A program made the translations under genes and the position numbers. From the NCBI RefSeq assembly GCF_000187245.1, contig NC_027861.1, forward strand, positions 186,001 through 250,000: DNA of 64,000 nt. The letters run 5' to 3'. This document shows, one piece after another, positions 54,911 to 64,000 of this stretch (the first letter of the stretch is position 1; every line of letters starts with the position of its first letter). This DNA comes from Ogataea parapolymorpha DL-1 (Eukaryota; Ascomycota; Pichiomycetes; Pichiales; Pichiaceae). The notes under the pieces were generated by a model, which worked only from the letters and a program-made list of their open reading frames with translations, had not been told where the DNA came from and ran no database searches.

Positions 54911-56239
54911 TTAAACTTCCTGCGAAGACTGTTTATGGTTATAGGAGTTGATGCTGAAAGCGTTGTTAAGTAGCTGGTTAGTCTTGAAATTGAATGCCTT
55001 GGTTTTGTCGTAGACTTGTTGGTAGACAGAACCTGTCTCGGCACCACGAATCAACACTTTGTCATTCTCAAGCTTGAAGTTGTCTCTAGCAAGTGCGTTA
55101 TCGATGTTCTGGTCGTTCAAAAACTTTTTCAATTGCTCAACAGACAGCACCTTGTAAAGCTTTCCGATGGTGTCCAACACCAGAACTTGGGCATTTTTGT
55201 AAAGTTCGGCAGTGTCCAAAGTTCCAATGAAAAAATCAGTTGTGGAAAGCACTTTGAATTGCTTCATCACCTCAGGTAGCTCATCAAATTCGTAGGTCAC
55301 GAACAAAATCTCTACAAACTTGGTGAATGGGTCTTGATATTCGTATTCTTCTGTTTGCACGGCTCTAACAAGGTCTTTGATTCTTTTCTGTCTTAGTTGT
55401 GGCTTGGAACTTATCACTGCAACCACCAGGTATCTCAAAATCCAAGGACATGAGGCCTGAATGGTAGAGAGGTATGAAGATGAAAAAAACAAATCGACGA
55501 GACTTTCCAGACCATTTTCGAGGTTGAAGAAAATGAATAGCGAGAAGTGAATCAACCAGGTTCTCTTGTTCAGCTGATCAAGAGTGGACCCCTTGAAATG
55601 TCTGTTGTCTATGATCTCTCTGAGCTTGTTAAGTTCTTCCAGAGCATCAGTCCAGGACTCAGTGATGATCTCAGATGAGATTTTACCCCAGGTAGCGCTC
55701 AGGTTCAAATCCTGGTTAACAGAGAGAAGTCTAAAGTTGTTCAAAAGGTCAGAAGCAACCACGTAATCTCCTCTGTTGTACTGAAATTTTCCAAAATTGT
55801 AAAGTTCCAAAATCTTTGCGTCGTCAATGTGGTGGTTTTTCGAAAGATACTCCCTGTTGTAAGTCTTGTCCTGTTTCAGTGACTCCTGGACATCTTTGGA
55901 TGCAAGGATTTCTAGAGTTTTGCTGGTTGCCGCATTCAATCGGGCATATTCCTCTTCAATAGCCTTTTCCTTCTTTTCGAGATCGGCAGGTATAGCCTCA
56001 CCTGGATGCAAACTAGCATATTTCTCTCTAATAAACTTGGTCATGTTGGTGTCTTTCAATAGATCATACTCCATAGACTCAACGTCTTCAGAAGAGTAAA
56101 TCGAGTCAAGGTTTTCCACAAGAGGAAAAATCAAGTGTCTATCCAAAAATTGTATGAATTTAGGGGTCAGATCATACTTTCTGGCTATCTCGACCTCCTG
56201 GGCCGTCAACTTAGCATGTTGTGTTGTTTGTTCGGTCAT
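54911..56239 (-). CDS. Eukaryotic initiation factor 3 subunit e (Int6)
   Basis: A 442-residue PCI-domain subunit of eIF3, which binds the 40S subunit and mRNA. The N-terminus (LTPKFIQFLDRHLIFPLVENL) and the TPR-like region (EYLSKNHHIDDAKILELYNFGKFQYNRGDYVVASDLL) are eIF3e-type. The winged-helix PCI part is near 350-410 (YKVLSVEQLKKFLNDQNIDNALARDNFKLEND). S. cerevisiae lost eIF3e, so its presence shows a fuller eIF3 than in baker's yeast. The ATG at 56239 is the first in frame. It is divergent from MIC26/27. Confidence 0.92.
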   Translation of the reverse strand: MTEQTTQHAKLTAQEVEIARKYDLTPKFIQFLDRHLIFPLVENLDSIYSSEDVESMEYDLLKDTNMTKFIREKYASLHPGEAIPADLEKKEKAIEEEYARLNAATSKTLEILASKDVQESLKQDKTYNREYLSKNHHIDDAKILELYNFGKFQYNRGDYVVASDLLNNFRLLSVNQDLNLSATWGKISSEIITESWTDALEELNKLREIIDNRHFKGSTLDQLNKRTWLIHFSLFIFFNLENGLESLVDLFFSSSYLSTIQASCPWILRYLVVAVISSKPQLRQKRIKDLVRAVQTEEYEYQDPFTKFVEILFVTYEFDELPEVMKQFKVLSTTDFFIGTLDTAELYKNAQVLVLDTIGKLYKVLSVEQLKKFLNDQNIDNALARDNFKLENDKVLIRGAETGSVYQQVYDKTKAFNFKTNQLLNNAFSINSYNHKQSSQEV

Positions 56240-56354
56240 TCTATCAAAAACACAAAAGAAGCCAACTTAAACCTATCTGAAAATTTTTCCATCCTTTGAT
56301 AGTCCCGTCGATCGTCCAGAACAAAATAAAGTCAACGTGATTGGAATTATCAAC

Positions 56355-57106
56355 ATGTACAGAGGATTCAAGGTAGGTATTTGTTCATACCGCGACTAAC
56401 AACATAGGTTGGCCTTCCCATTGTGGCTTCAATGGTCTACATGAACGGCCAATCAATCGAGTGTGAAACCAAAAGAAAATTCTATGAAGCGGCCACTGAA
56501 AACACTATCCCGGGCCTTCCTTCAGAGCCACTAAAGCCAGAGCCTAGTAAACTAGAGGAGATCAGAGACTCAAAAGTTGGATTTTTGCAGGACAATATTA
56601 AACATGCGAGATTGCAGCTCATTCAATATCTTGATCTTGCCAAGGACAAGTATATTCAACAATCGGAGCAGTATTATAAAGTGGAACGCCAAGTGACAGA
56701 CACACTATCTTCTCTCCACGATAAAAGAGAGGAACTGTTTCCAAACTCGCTCTACGTTTTAACCGGATTTCTGACGGGTGTTGTATTCACCAGACGCAGC
56801 AATATTCTCGTCAGATCTACCGTGCCATTATTTTGCGGAGTGGCTGCATTCAGATTCTTCCTTCCATCGACATTCTCGAACGTCATTTTTTGGCTTGACA
56901 ACTACGAAAGAAAACACCAGCCAGAGCTTTGGTCATCCCAGAAAGACTTGTTCAATAAGGCAAGCAAAATGATCGACCAGGCAGACAAATTGGCCACAGA
57001 AACCGAGTCCGTTGTTGGCAAGTACTTGGATGAAACCAAAAAGATGGTGGGAACCTACGCTGGACTCAACGTTGAACAAAAGGTCTCTGAGAAAAAAACT
57101 AAATGA
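56355..57106 (+). CDS. MIC27: MICOS subunit, apolipoprotein O family (Mic26/Mic27), spliced
   Basis: A 238-residue apolipoprotein O-like component of MICOS in the inner mitochondrial membrane. Exon 1 (56355-56372) encodes MYRGFK; exon 2 (56408-57106) continues VGLPIVASMVYMNGQSI. A central hydrophobic hairpin (about 122-170, LYVLTGFLTGVVFTRRSNILVR, then VPLFCGVAAFRFFLPSTFSNV) is typical. A long amphipathic helix with KASKMIDQADKLATETESVV follows. The Gly-rich hairpin fits the apoO fold. Fungal Mic26 and Mic27 are hard to separate, so the symbol is provisional. MIC12 is about 2.2 kb upstream. Confidence 0.85.
56373..56407 (+). other. MIC27: MIC26/27 intron, 35 nt
   Basis: Donor GTAGGT, branch GACTAAC and acceptor TAG, with the branch adenosine 8 bases from the intron end. 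It keeps the frame between MYRGFK and VGLPIVAS. If exon 1 were ignored, the first ATG would be at 56432, losing the N-terminal membrane-proximal residues. Confidence 0.85.
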
Positions 57107-57129
57107 TACATCTATTTAACTCTAAATAA

Positions 57130-60100
57130 TTAATCACTACCCGAATCAGTTTCATCTTCTCCCTCATCACCATCATCTTCGGTGTCACTATAATCGTCCT
57201 CATCATCATCACCGTCCTCATCTTCGTCACTTTCATAACTCTCTTCACCGTCATCGGCAGCAACATATTCCACAGAAGTAGCGTAGCCTTTAGAGTTGAA
57301 GAACTTCTCAATGCTCTCCACCTTTGAAGGACTGCAGCAAACAAAACACACAGACGATTTCGGATCAAACATCGGAAGGAAGTATTTCTTCAACACATCA
57401 ACGACATCTTGCGATGTCACTTGTGACAAACTTTTCACCAGTGTTTGGTTGTAGTCAGGACCCCTTTTCATGAGTACTTGATCAAAGAACTTTCTGTATG
57501 CTGCACTGACGTAATTGGTTTGGCCATTTACTAAAGAGTTCACAACTGAAGACATAGCACCGTGCAATGCCTTGTCATTGATCTGTTGCACTTCAGATGC
57601 ATAAGATTGAACAATTTCTTTGCCAACTTCGAAACACTTTTCCACGTCAACCCCACGATAAATGTCGTAGATGACTGTCCCCCACTCAACGACATGATAC
57701 ACATTGGCACCATAAGCTAGACCAGACCCGCGAATGCCCCTCCAGAAAGGCCCCTCAACACACTGGAGCACCTCCGCTGCTAAGAGGATCTTTGCAGACT
57801 CCTGAGCATTTGCGTCTAACGGTATTCTTGCCATCAAATCCATGTAACTGGCAGACGATCCGGGAGTTGAAATGATGTAGCACTTACCAGAGCTTTCTAA
57901 TTTTCCCACATCAGTCAAAACCTTTGACGTATATGGCAGGTCAGTGAGTGGCTCCGACATGGATTTGAAATTTGCTGCAAACGTCTCCCAGCTGGCCACA
58001 GGGTGTTCCAATCTCGCAACATCTGCAACGACCAACACACGCAAATTGTTTTGCTTTATAAGCTGCTGACGGAATTGTTCAAGGTCCCTGGCCACTGTAT
58101 CAAAATCGTCATCAATTGTTTTCAGCACATCCTTCAGGAAAGCCTCTACGAGGTACGTTCTTTGAGCCCTAGCAAGAGATCTTTCGGTTCTGATATGTTT
58201 ATTCATAAGAGTGTTCAGCATGGAATATCCGGATCGCTTCTTTGATGGCAAGTTGTTCAAGGCTTTCTCGACAGCGACTTTAACTCTATCTTGCGTGAAC
58301 TTGGTATGGAACAGCAACTTGGTATACCAATCAATCACTTTTTCATAGTTTTCGTTTCTTGCAACAATTTTGAAGTCGACAAATTCTTGGAAGTTGTTGT
58401 CGAAGGAAGTGGAGACGGTGGCGGAAATGGTGTCTCTCTGGACATCCTTCACCACTTCTGAATAGGGAACAAGCTTACCATCTTGCTCAAGGGGTAACGT
58501 GAAAAGGCTAACAAAAACATGAATGTAGTTTAAGAGCTTTTGATCAATTTCAAATGATGAACAGAGCAGGTCGACGGTAACAAAATTCGATTTGATGTTC
58601 TCAAAATGCAGATATAGTGGAAAACCCTTTGGTGTGTCGTTTTCAACTTTTCTAGTCACTGCCAAAGACACATCGTTGGCAACGTCATGATTTTTTCCAG
58701 CGGCAATCGACTGGGTTTGAATGAATTTGATCTTGGCTACATCAGGGTAGCCAAAGGATTCTAAGATTTCTTCGGGGATGGGATTATTATTTTTTTCAAT
58801 GGCTGCCTCTAATTTGGTAGCAAGCTTTTTCAGGCCTTCAGGGCCTAGCTTGGCTTTTCTGTCCTTCAGTAACTGTTTGCTGGCCTTTCTGTTGGATCGA
58901 TACAGCTCTTTGGATGGCTTTGCTATTATGAACAATGACGGATTGCTGACAAAGTATTTTGTGTAGAGCGATCTCCATTTGGCAGGCTCCCATGACATGA
59001 GAATCTCGTAATCCTTGAGATCCTTCAAATAGCCTGGTAAATCATTGCTCGACTTATCTCCATAGATAAACTGGTAAATGACAGACGTCACAAATGTATC
59101 ATCATCGTTCTCCGCTTCATAGATAAGATCCCACTTACTTTGGTCAACCACATCTCTGATTCTATTAATGTCTAGCTCAGTTTCGTGGGATGAAAGAACT
59201 TCTGTTATTTTCTTTGGCATCTCGTCAATATCTTCAATTGAAATATTCGAAAAATCAATGTTGATAGCGGTCTTAATGTAATCATCGTTGTATGTAGAGA
59301 CATGCGTAGCCAGCGGGTTTTCGACCTCGACAAATGCTTGTCTGAATAGAGACACAGACGAGTCCGTCAAATACTTGGACAGTGTTTCAACCGCTAAACA
59401 CTCGAGTAGATCAACGCCGTTCGGACCAATAAATGTTAACGTCAAATCGCCTTTGGATTCGTCCTCGTCTCCAAAGAATACTGTTTTTGTTATTGATGAT
59501 GACAATGGACCATCCTGAACAGAGTCCACAAAGGGCCGTTTATTTGGAGTTTCGGGTAATGGTGTTATTTCTGCGTCAAACTTGTCCAGGATATCCAAAA
59601 GCTCATTTTCGTCAACCATTCCAGTTATTATAAGACATAGATTATCTGGTCTATAATGCTCCTTGTGAAATTGTCGTATTTCATCACTAGTTAGGGTACG
59701 CAGATTCTCAACAAGTCCTCCTGTCTCTGATCTATAGGCTGACTTTGTATAAAGGGTTCTTTGTTTCTCCAGAAGCGCAACGAAAGAAGGCTCAAATTGA
59801 ATTCCCTGCATTTCAGAATAAACAACCCCTTTTTCTTTCCCTTTCCATCAATATGATATACCTCAGTGTAGCAGGCCTCATCAGTCAGCGTAGGGTGTAA
59901 AATATGGTCCAAATATGCTGGAAGTAACATCTTGAAACCTTCCCAGCCTGCCGTCATTAAGGTGTAAACAGTCTGATCTGTGGCTGTCCAAGCATTTGTA
60001 GTACTGAATGCCAGATTCCCTAGGATATCCAACAGTCCTTTGTATGGATACTTCTTGGATCCCATGAAAACAAGATGTTCCAAAGTATGCGGACATCCAC

Positions 60101-60263
60101 TATCGTCAAAAATCTCAGTTGCCAGGGCGAACCATCCGCTCACAGAGGGCGACTCCTTCGCGATCAAGCAGACCTCAAGACCAGTTCTATTGGACTTCCA
60201 TTTCTTTACATTCACAGGTGCATATTCAACCTCAAACGACGAGATCAAGTCAAAAGAACCCAT
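57130..60263 (-). CDS. SDD3: M16-family metalloprotease (Sdd3/YOL098C-like), with an apparent frameshift
   Basis: A large M16 (insulinase/pitrilysin-type) metallopeptidase of about 1040 residues. The N-terminal part (from the ATG at 60263) has the inverted zinc motif HTLEH, in SGCPHTLEHLVFMGSKKYP. It then reads YHIDGKGK. The rest (from about 59827 down to 57130) reads GVVYSEMQGIQFEPSF in another frame and stays open for nearly 900 residues, including LIITGMVDENELL and AYGANVYHVVEWG. The frame breaks inside A5G4 at 59834-59826, where one base is missing against the family pattern. Causes may be a sequencing error, a real mutation or -1 frameshifting. The acidic C-terminus is long. The S. cerevisiae homolog is 1037 residues. 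Confidence 0.85.
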
Positions 60264-60397
60264 TTATAAATAATTTGGGTCTATGTTTTTATGAAAATTT
60301 TAGGATCAGAATTCTTATTCCCGCGTTTAAGAGCCTGGAGTAAAATAAATATCCTCAAAAAAATAAAGTCCCCCCTATTTACTATAAACACTGACAA

Positions 60398-61606
60398 ATG
60401 AATCAGGAAGGCTACTTTAACTCCTTGATTTCAAACACAAGGATAGGAGACAAAAGTAATGCATCCGAATCATTGCACTCCAGTCCGCTTCACAGCTCTT
60501 CCATTTACCATCAACAAGGCAACTTAGGTAGCTCCATGGATTCAAGCTCAAGTTTTTTCCAATACCAAAATATGAACCACTCTGGAGCAATCATTAATCC
60601 GCTACTGAAGACGTTAGAATTTATTGGCGCTAAGAGCCCAGATACCCCAAGTGCCGCCTCTGTCATGTACAAGCTACGAAAACTTATCAATGCCGAAAAG
60701 AAAGTTCTGAAAAGAAGGCATGAATTTTTGAGTGGTGTTTCTCACTGGGTAAACGTATTAAGTAATCCCGAGAACAAACGCTTGTTGGTGGAATTCAGCC
60801 GGATTGCAGAACTACAAGGCCGGCTTGACGAAGAAATGATAAGAAAGAAGGAAAATATCAATTTGCAGTTATACCATGTGTCTCAAAGAGAATCAAAATC
60901 CGCAGAACTTAAGCTCAAACGAGCAAGAACTTTCAAACAACTTAGAGATCAGGAGCGCAAAATTGGGGATAATCACAACACTTGCTTATCGAGAGAGGCT
61001 TTGGAAGAGTTGAACATCTCCATTGAAGTGGTGGATGAACAGCTAATAAAATCCATCAATACTTCATTGCAAGGCTCTTTAGTGGATTACGTCCTGAGTA
61101 TGCAAAGTGTCTCTTCTGATATCAAGGAAGGTTGCAATGAGTTTTTTGAATATTTGAATGCCGATTCTATTTACAATTGTCGCAAAAGCTATTTATTAGA
61201 TGACTCCTCGGATAAGATCCAATATCTTGGTTCCAGAGAAACTTCCGAAAATAAGGAGAACCAATACAAGGGCCGAGCAGAAAGTGTCAAGCCTGCTGGA
61301 GGCAAGAAGAAGAAATACTTGAATTTGATCAACTCGACTGGCCCAACTGAAGTTCGAGCAAGCACTGAGCATCTGACTGGCCATGAACTCAAAGAAGAAC
61401 TGGGGACGTTGCAGACTCAGCCTCTCAAATGTCCAGATTGTGGGTCTCAACTGAAAAACGAACACACCCAACATTCAAGTGTGTGTTCCTATTCCAAGCA
61501 GGGATTAAACGATCCGCCCGGTTCCTCTCAAAGTCTCGCCATGCCGGGAAGGCTAGGGATCCGCATACCTAGCGTTTTGAAGTCTCGTGCAGGCGAAGGA
61601 TGGTAG
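60398..61606 (+). CDS. Coiled-coil protein with a C-terminal Cys/His motif, unknown
   Basis: A 402-residue protein from the ATG at 60398. The first 75 residues are Ser/Asn-rich and disordered. A helical, charged region lies at about 85-260, with a long Lys/Glu-rich coil (LQGRLDEEMIRKKENINLQLY, then RARTFKQLRDQERKIGDN) that could form a BAR-like or cytoskeletal dimer. Near 345-365 a likely zinc motif C-x2-C-x9-H-x4-C reads CPDCGSQLKNEHTQHSSVC. A C-terminal segment (MPGRLGIRIPSVLKSRAG) may be a short interaction motif. I cannot assign a family. Confidence 0.75.
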   Translation: MNQEGYFNSLISNTRIGDKSNASESLHSSPLHSSSIYHQQGNLGSSMDSSSSFFQYQNMNHSGAIINPLLKTLEFIGAKSPDTPSAASVMYKLRKLINAEKKVLKRRHEFLSGVSHWVNVLSNPENKRLLVEFSRIAELQGRLDEEMIRKKENINLQLYHVSQRESKSAELKLKRARTFKQLRDQERKIGDNHNTCLSREALEELNISIEVVDEQLIKSINTSLQGSLVDYVLSMQSVSSDIKEGCNEFFEYLNADSIYNCRKSYLLDDSSDKIQYLGSRETSENKENQYKGRAESVKPAGGKKKKYLNLINSTGPTEVRASTEHLTGHELKEELGTLQTQPLKCPDCGSQLKNEHTQHSSVCSYSKQGLNDPPGSSQSLAMPGRLGIRIPSVLKSRAGEGW

Positions 61607-61630
61607 CTGCTTCATGCAGACAGAGACGTC

Positions 61631-62731
61631 TTATAACATGTCTGCAAATAATTTTTTGCTGATTTCGTACGTGGAGATCATTATAGCACACGAAGGCGCA
61701 ATTTTCAGGCATCGTGGAGCTAGACCCACAAAGAGCGAGCTCATGCCCTCGTTTTTATAGATGGTATGCAACGATTTGAACATCGATTCTTTGGTGCTTT
61801 TTGAGTTCACAAGCTTGTTCAAAGACCCGGCATCTTCCAAAGTTACTTGAAGACGTGTTTTCCCAACGTCAAAAGGATTGGTAAAAATTGCTGCCAGCAC
61901 GCCAGAGAGAGAGCCGCTGATAAATGATCTAGCAAATATTTCGGCATGCTCGTGCTCTGGCGAGCTGAAAATTTGCAGCCGTTGTAATCTGCCGTTGAGG
62001 TATTCGTAAGAAGACCAATATATTCCGCTGAATGGAACATCGCGCCAAAGGGTTAATTGCAACCCTTTAAAAAGAGAGAAAAGTCCTTTATTTTGCACTT
62101 CTTTGAACGAGTTCGTAACGACCATCTTCATGATCTGGGAGGAGGTTGAGCTTGATGTGGGAACAGCCTGCAGCCTAGTTTTTATCAGTTCTAATGGGGC
62201 TACCACTGTTGCAGCCATGATTCGCGCGAAGGAACCGCAAAGCAGAGGGTTGAAAATCGGGAACTGATTCTTCAAAGGAGATCTATCTCGCAAGTACTCA
62301 TACCCGCTGAAGTAAACCATATTAGATGGAACTGCCATGATGAGCATCAGGGACAACCCTCTATAAAGAGTAAAAACTCCTTCGTTAACAGCAATTTTCG
62401 AAAGTCCCGAGAACGTGCCATTAATCTTGAATTCTTGCGCACATGCGTTGCTTGAGCAAAAATAATCTTTGCTTGGTCTAGTAGCCTCCTCCCAGAACAC
62501 CTTCTTACAACAAGTTGCAGTTTGGCGGAAATGGGGAGGAAAAAGCAGTTGTTGCTGTTGCAGCCTGATTCGCACCACATCAAAGGGCGTTACCACCAAA
62601 GATGTTAATAGTGACCCAGTGCATGCACTCAGCATCCTCTGTGTAATCGTGATGTCTGACCCAGACCGCTGCTGTGGCCTGGATTCCAATCTGGGCAAAG
62701 TAGCATCTTCTATCAGTTCTATTTGCGACAT
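61631..62731 (-). CDS. MTM1: Mitochondrial carrier Mtm1 (SLC25A39/40-like)
   Basis: A 366-residue inner-membrane carrier; yeast Mtm1 affects manganese loading of Sod2 and iron handling, and human SLC25A39 brings in glutathione. Three carrier repeats carry TPFDVVRIRLQ, APLELIKTRLQ and NPFDVGKTRLQ. The first matrix loop holds CC, C and C in TCCKKVFWEEATRPSKDYFCSSNACAQEF-like order (split here as TATCCKKVFWEEA and YFCSSNACAQEF). These four Cys match the iron-sulfur-sensing loop of SLC25A39. It is convergent with the coiled-coil gene upstream. Confidence 0.93.
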   Translation of the reverse strand: MSQIELIEDATLPRLESRPQQRSGSDITITQRMLSACTGSLLTSLVVTPFDVVRIRLQQQQLLFPPHFRQTATCCKKVFWEEATRPSKDYFCSSNACAQEFKINGTFSGLSKIAVNEGVFTLYRGLSLMLIMAVPSNMVYFSGYEYLRDRSPLKNQFPIFNPLLCGSFARIMAATVVAPLELIKTRLQAVPTSSSTSSQIMKMVVTNSFKEVQNKGLFSLFKGLQLTLWRDVPFSGIYWSSYEYLNGRLQRLQIFSSPEHEHAEIFARSFISGSLSGVLAAIFTNPFDVGKTRLQVTLEDAGSLNKLVNSKSTKESMFKSLHTIYKNEGMSSLFVGLAPRCLKIAPSCAIMISTYEISKKLFADML

Positions 62732-62836
62732 GCTATCACAACCTTTGCCATAGAAATTATCTCCGAAAAAATATGAAAATATTAAAAAAGATTATGTACT
62801 ATAAGCAATTATAAAACAATGTTAAAATAAATAAAT

Positions 62837-63787
62837 TTACAGATCCACCTTCACATCACTGTCCTTCTTATCCTTTTCGCCAGTCAAAACACGGTAAAGT
62901 TTCTCATCCACTCCATGACCAATTTTGCTGGACCAACCCCGAGCACGCTCAAACCCATTGCGCCCGTACTGGTAATCCATGAAGGCCTCATAAATGCGCT
63001 CTCTGGACGTCTCAACAAAAGGACCGTGTTGGACGATTTTTTGGTTTAGCACCTGACCTCCAATAATAACAAAATTTGTTTCTTCGCTATCTTCTGGAAC
63101 CGATCCGCCGATTGCCTCTCCATCCCTATTGAAAAACACAGCATGGTATTTAGGAATGGTGGTTCCATTGATCAAGAGAGACCCTTTCAAGATGTACAAG
63201 AAGGCGTTGAACTCGGAAGGCAGTTCTTGCACAAACTCTCCACCAGGTTTGACTGTGTAGTTGTAGTACTCGACAGGTGTGTACGCGAGGTCTTTAACAG
63301 ACTCAACACCATACGACTTGCCGCTTATCACCTTGACCCTAACCTTGTCGTTTGGCTCTGCCACTGGAATTTCCGCATCTCGCAAATCGCGATAACGGGG
63401 CTCTGTGTGCTTCAAATTTTCTGGAAGATCAACCCAAAGTTGCATTCCTTCAACATTCGAACCATCTGGAGAATAGGGCATTTCAGAATGGCAGATACCT
63501 TTGCCGGCTGTCATAAATTGCAGGTCGCCCGGATTGAGAACGCCGGAAGATCCCGTGAAATCTTCGTGCAAAAACTGCCCTTTCATGACAAGAGTGATAG
63601 TTTCTTGACCACGATGAGGATGATCAGGAAATCCAGCGTCGGGACTCACATTGAAATGGTCTAGCATAAGAAATGGTGAGAAGTTTCTCATGCCCATGGT
63701 GCCAATGGAACGTCTCACTTTAGCTCCCACACCTTCAGCCTGCTCCATACAGTACATCGACTTCAGAATTGTACGAAAAGAAACCAT
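62837..63787 (-). CDS. Pirin-family protein
   Basis: A 316-residue bicupin of the pirin family, proteins that are iron-binding in the N-terminal cupin; some bacterial members act as quercetinases. The metal-binding residues are seen in PDHPHRGQETITLV and the paired His and Glu in GKGICHSEMPYS. The second cupin (about 180-270, GSLLINGTTIPKYHAVFFNRDGEAIG) lacks clear metal ligands. S. cerevisiae has no obvious pirin, but many other yeasts do. The start at 63787 is the first ATG. Function in yeast is unknown; a redox or nuclear cofactor role is only known in mammals. Confidence 0.92.
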   Translation of the reverse strand: MVSFRTILKSMYCMEQAEGVGAKVRRSIGTMGMRNFSPFLMLDHFNVSPDAGFPDHPHRGQETITLVMKGQFLHEDFTGSSGVLNPGDLQFMTAGKGICHSEMPYSPDGSNVEGMQLWVDLPENLKHTEPRYRDLRDAEIPVAEPNDKVRVKVISGKSYGVESVKDLAYTPVEYYNYTVKPGGEFVQELPSEFNAFLYILKGSLLINGTTIPKYHAVFFNRDGEAIGGSVPEDSEETNFVIIGGQVLNQKIVQHGPFVETSRERIYEAFMDYQYGRNGFERARGWSSKIGHGVDEKLYRVLTGEKDKKDSDVKVDL

Positions 63788-64000
63788 TTTGAGATCAATT
63801 TTGGATCAACGGTATTTTGCAGGACCTTTTATACTACTTCCATATCTTTACTAACTTGTTAGTAATTGCACAGCCTAGTAAAATATTATCTAGAAATTTG
63901 ACTAATGGTAGAATAATAAAAAATAAGCAAACCCACGCTATATTAAATATATAATTCCAAGACTTAATAATATCAGTCATGTGACTGAAAATGGAACTGG

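Noticed and set aside
59820..59865. An intron to explain the SDD3 frame break
   Set aside because: GTATAT could be a donor, but removal would delete the conserved YHIDGKGK and no branch site is seen.
1..64000. tRNA, rRNA, transposon, LTR, CRISPR or telomeric repeats
   Set aside because: None seen by eye in any gap; gaps are small. A tRNA scan would be decisive.

Overview
The window is nuclear DNA of a budding yeast (Saccharomycotina). Genes are single-copy, packed on both strands, often with a few to about 100 bases between them, and introns are rare. Peroxisomal PEX6, two tandem copper amine oxidases resembling the second amine oxidase of methylotrophic yeasts, and a Munc13-like protein point to the Pichiaceae, probably Ogataea or a close relative. 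I cannot fix the genus. CTG encodes the invariant leucine just after the PEX6 Walker A motif, so this is not a CUG-Ser or CUG-Ala yeast.

Layout. 1-7083: DPB2 (cut by the left edge), a coiled-coil protein, an MKK1/2-type MAP kinase kinase and RFC1. 7202-18457: OPI10, MSE1, an orphan, SYN8, SMC5, SWC3, two small tail-anchored unknowns and BUD21/UTP16. 18519-28241: an ATX2-like ZIP transporter, HEM3, a PTR2-type peptide transporter, a PDCD5-like gene and the two amine oxidases. 28485-36843: a 650-residue orphan, IRC21, CIN2, a MUN/C2 protein and a zinc-finger protein. 36976-49065: PEX6, a small unknown, SRP68, a MARCH5-like RING-CH protein, SUI3, YAR1, RTP1 and ECM1. 49163-57106: MCR1, an NAD(P)HX dehydratase, MRP8, MPO1, TSC10, MIC12, MRPL8, eIF3e and MIC26/27. 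57130-63787: an SDD3-type M16 metalloprotease carrying a frameshift, an orphan, MTM1 and pirin.

Six genes need splicing to reach their family N-terminus or to stay in frame (RFC1, ATX2, HEM3, PDCD5-like, CIN2, MIC26/27). Five of the introns are only 33-41 bases, with the branch adenosine 6-9 bases from the 3' splice site.

Themes. DPB2, RFC1 and SMC5, all S-phase or repair genes, each have one ACGCGT (MCB) site in a very short promoter. The peptide transporter and both amine oxidases have GATAAG motifs, and both oxidases have TATA boxes, which suggests a nitrogen-scavenging neighbourhood. MPO1 and TSC10 are adjacent sphingolipid genes, and two MICOS subunits lie within 2.3 kb. No tRNA, rRNA, transposon or CRISPR array was seen. 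Motif sites were found by eye, so their regulatory meaning is inference.
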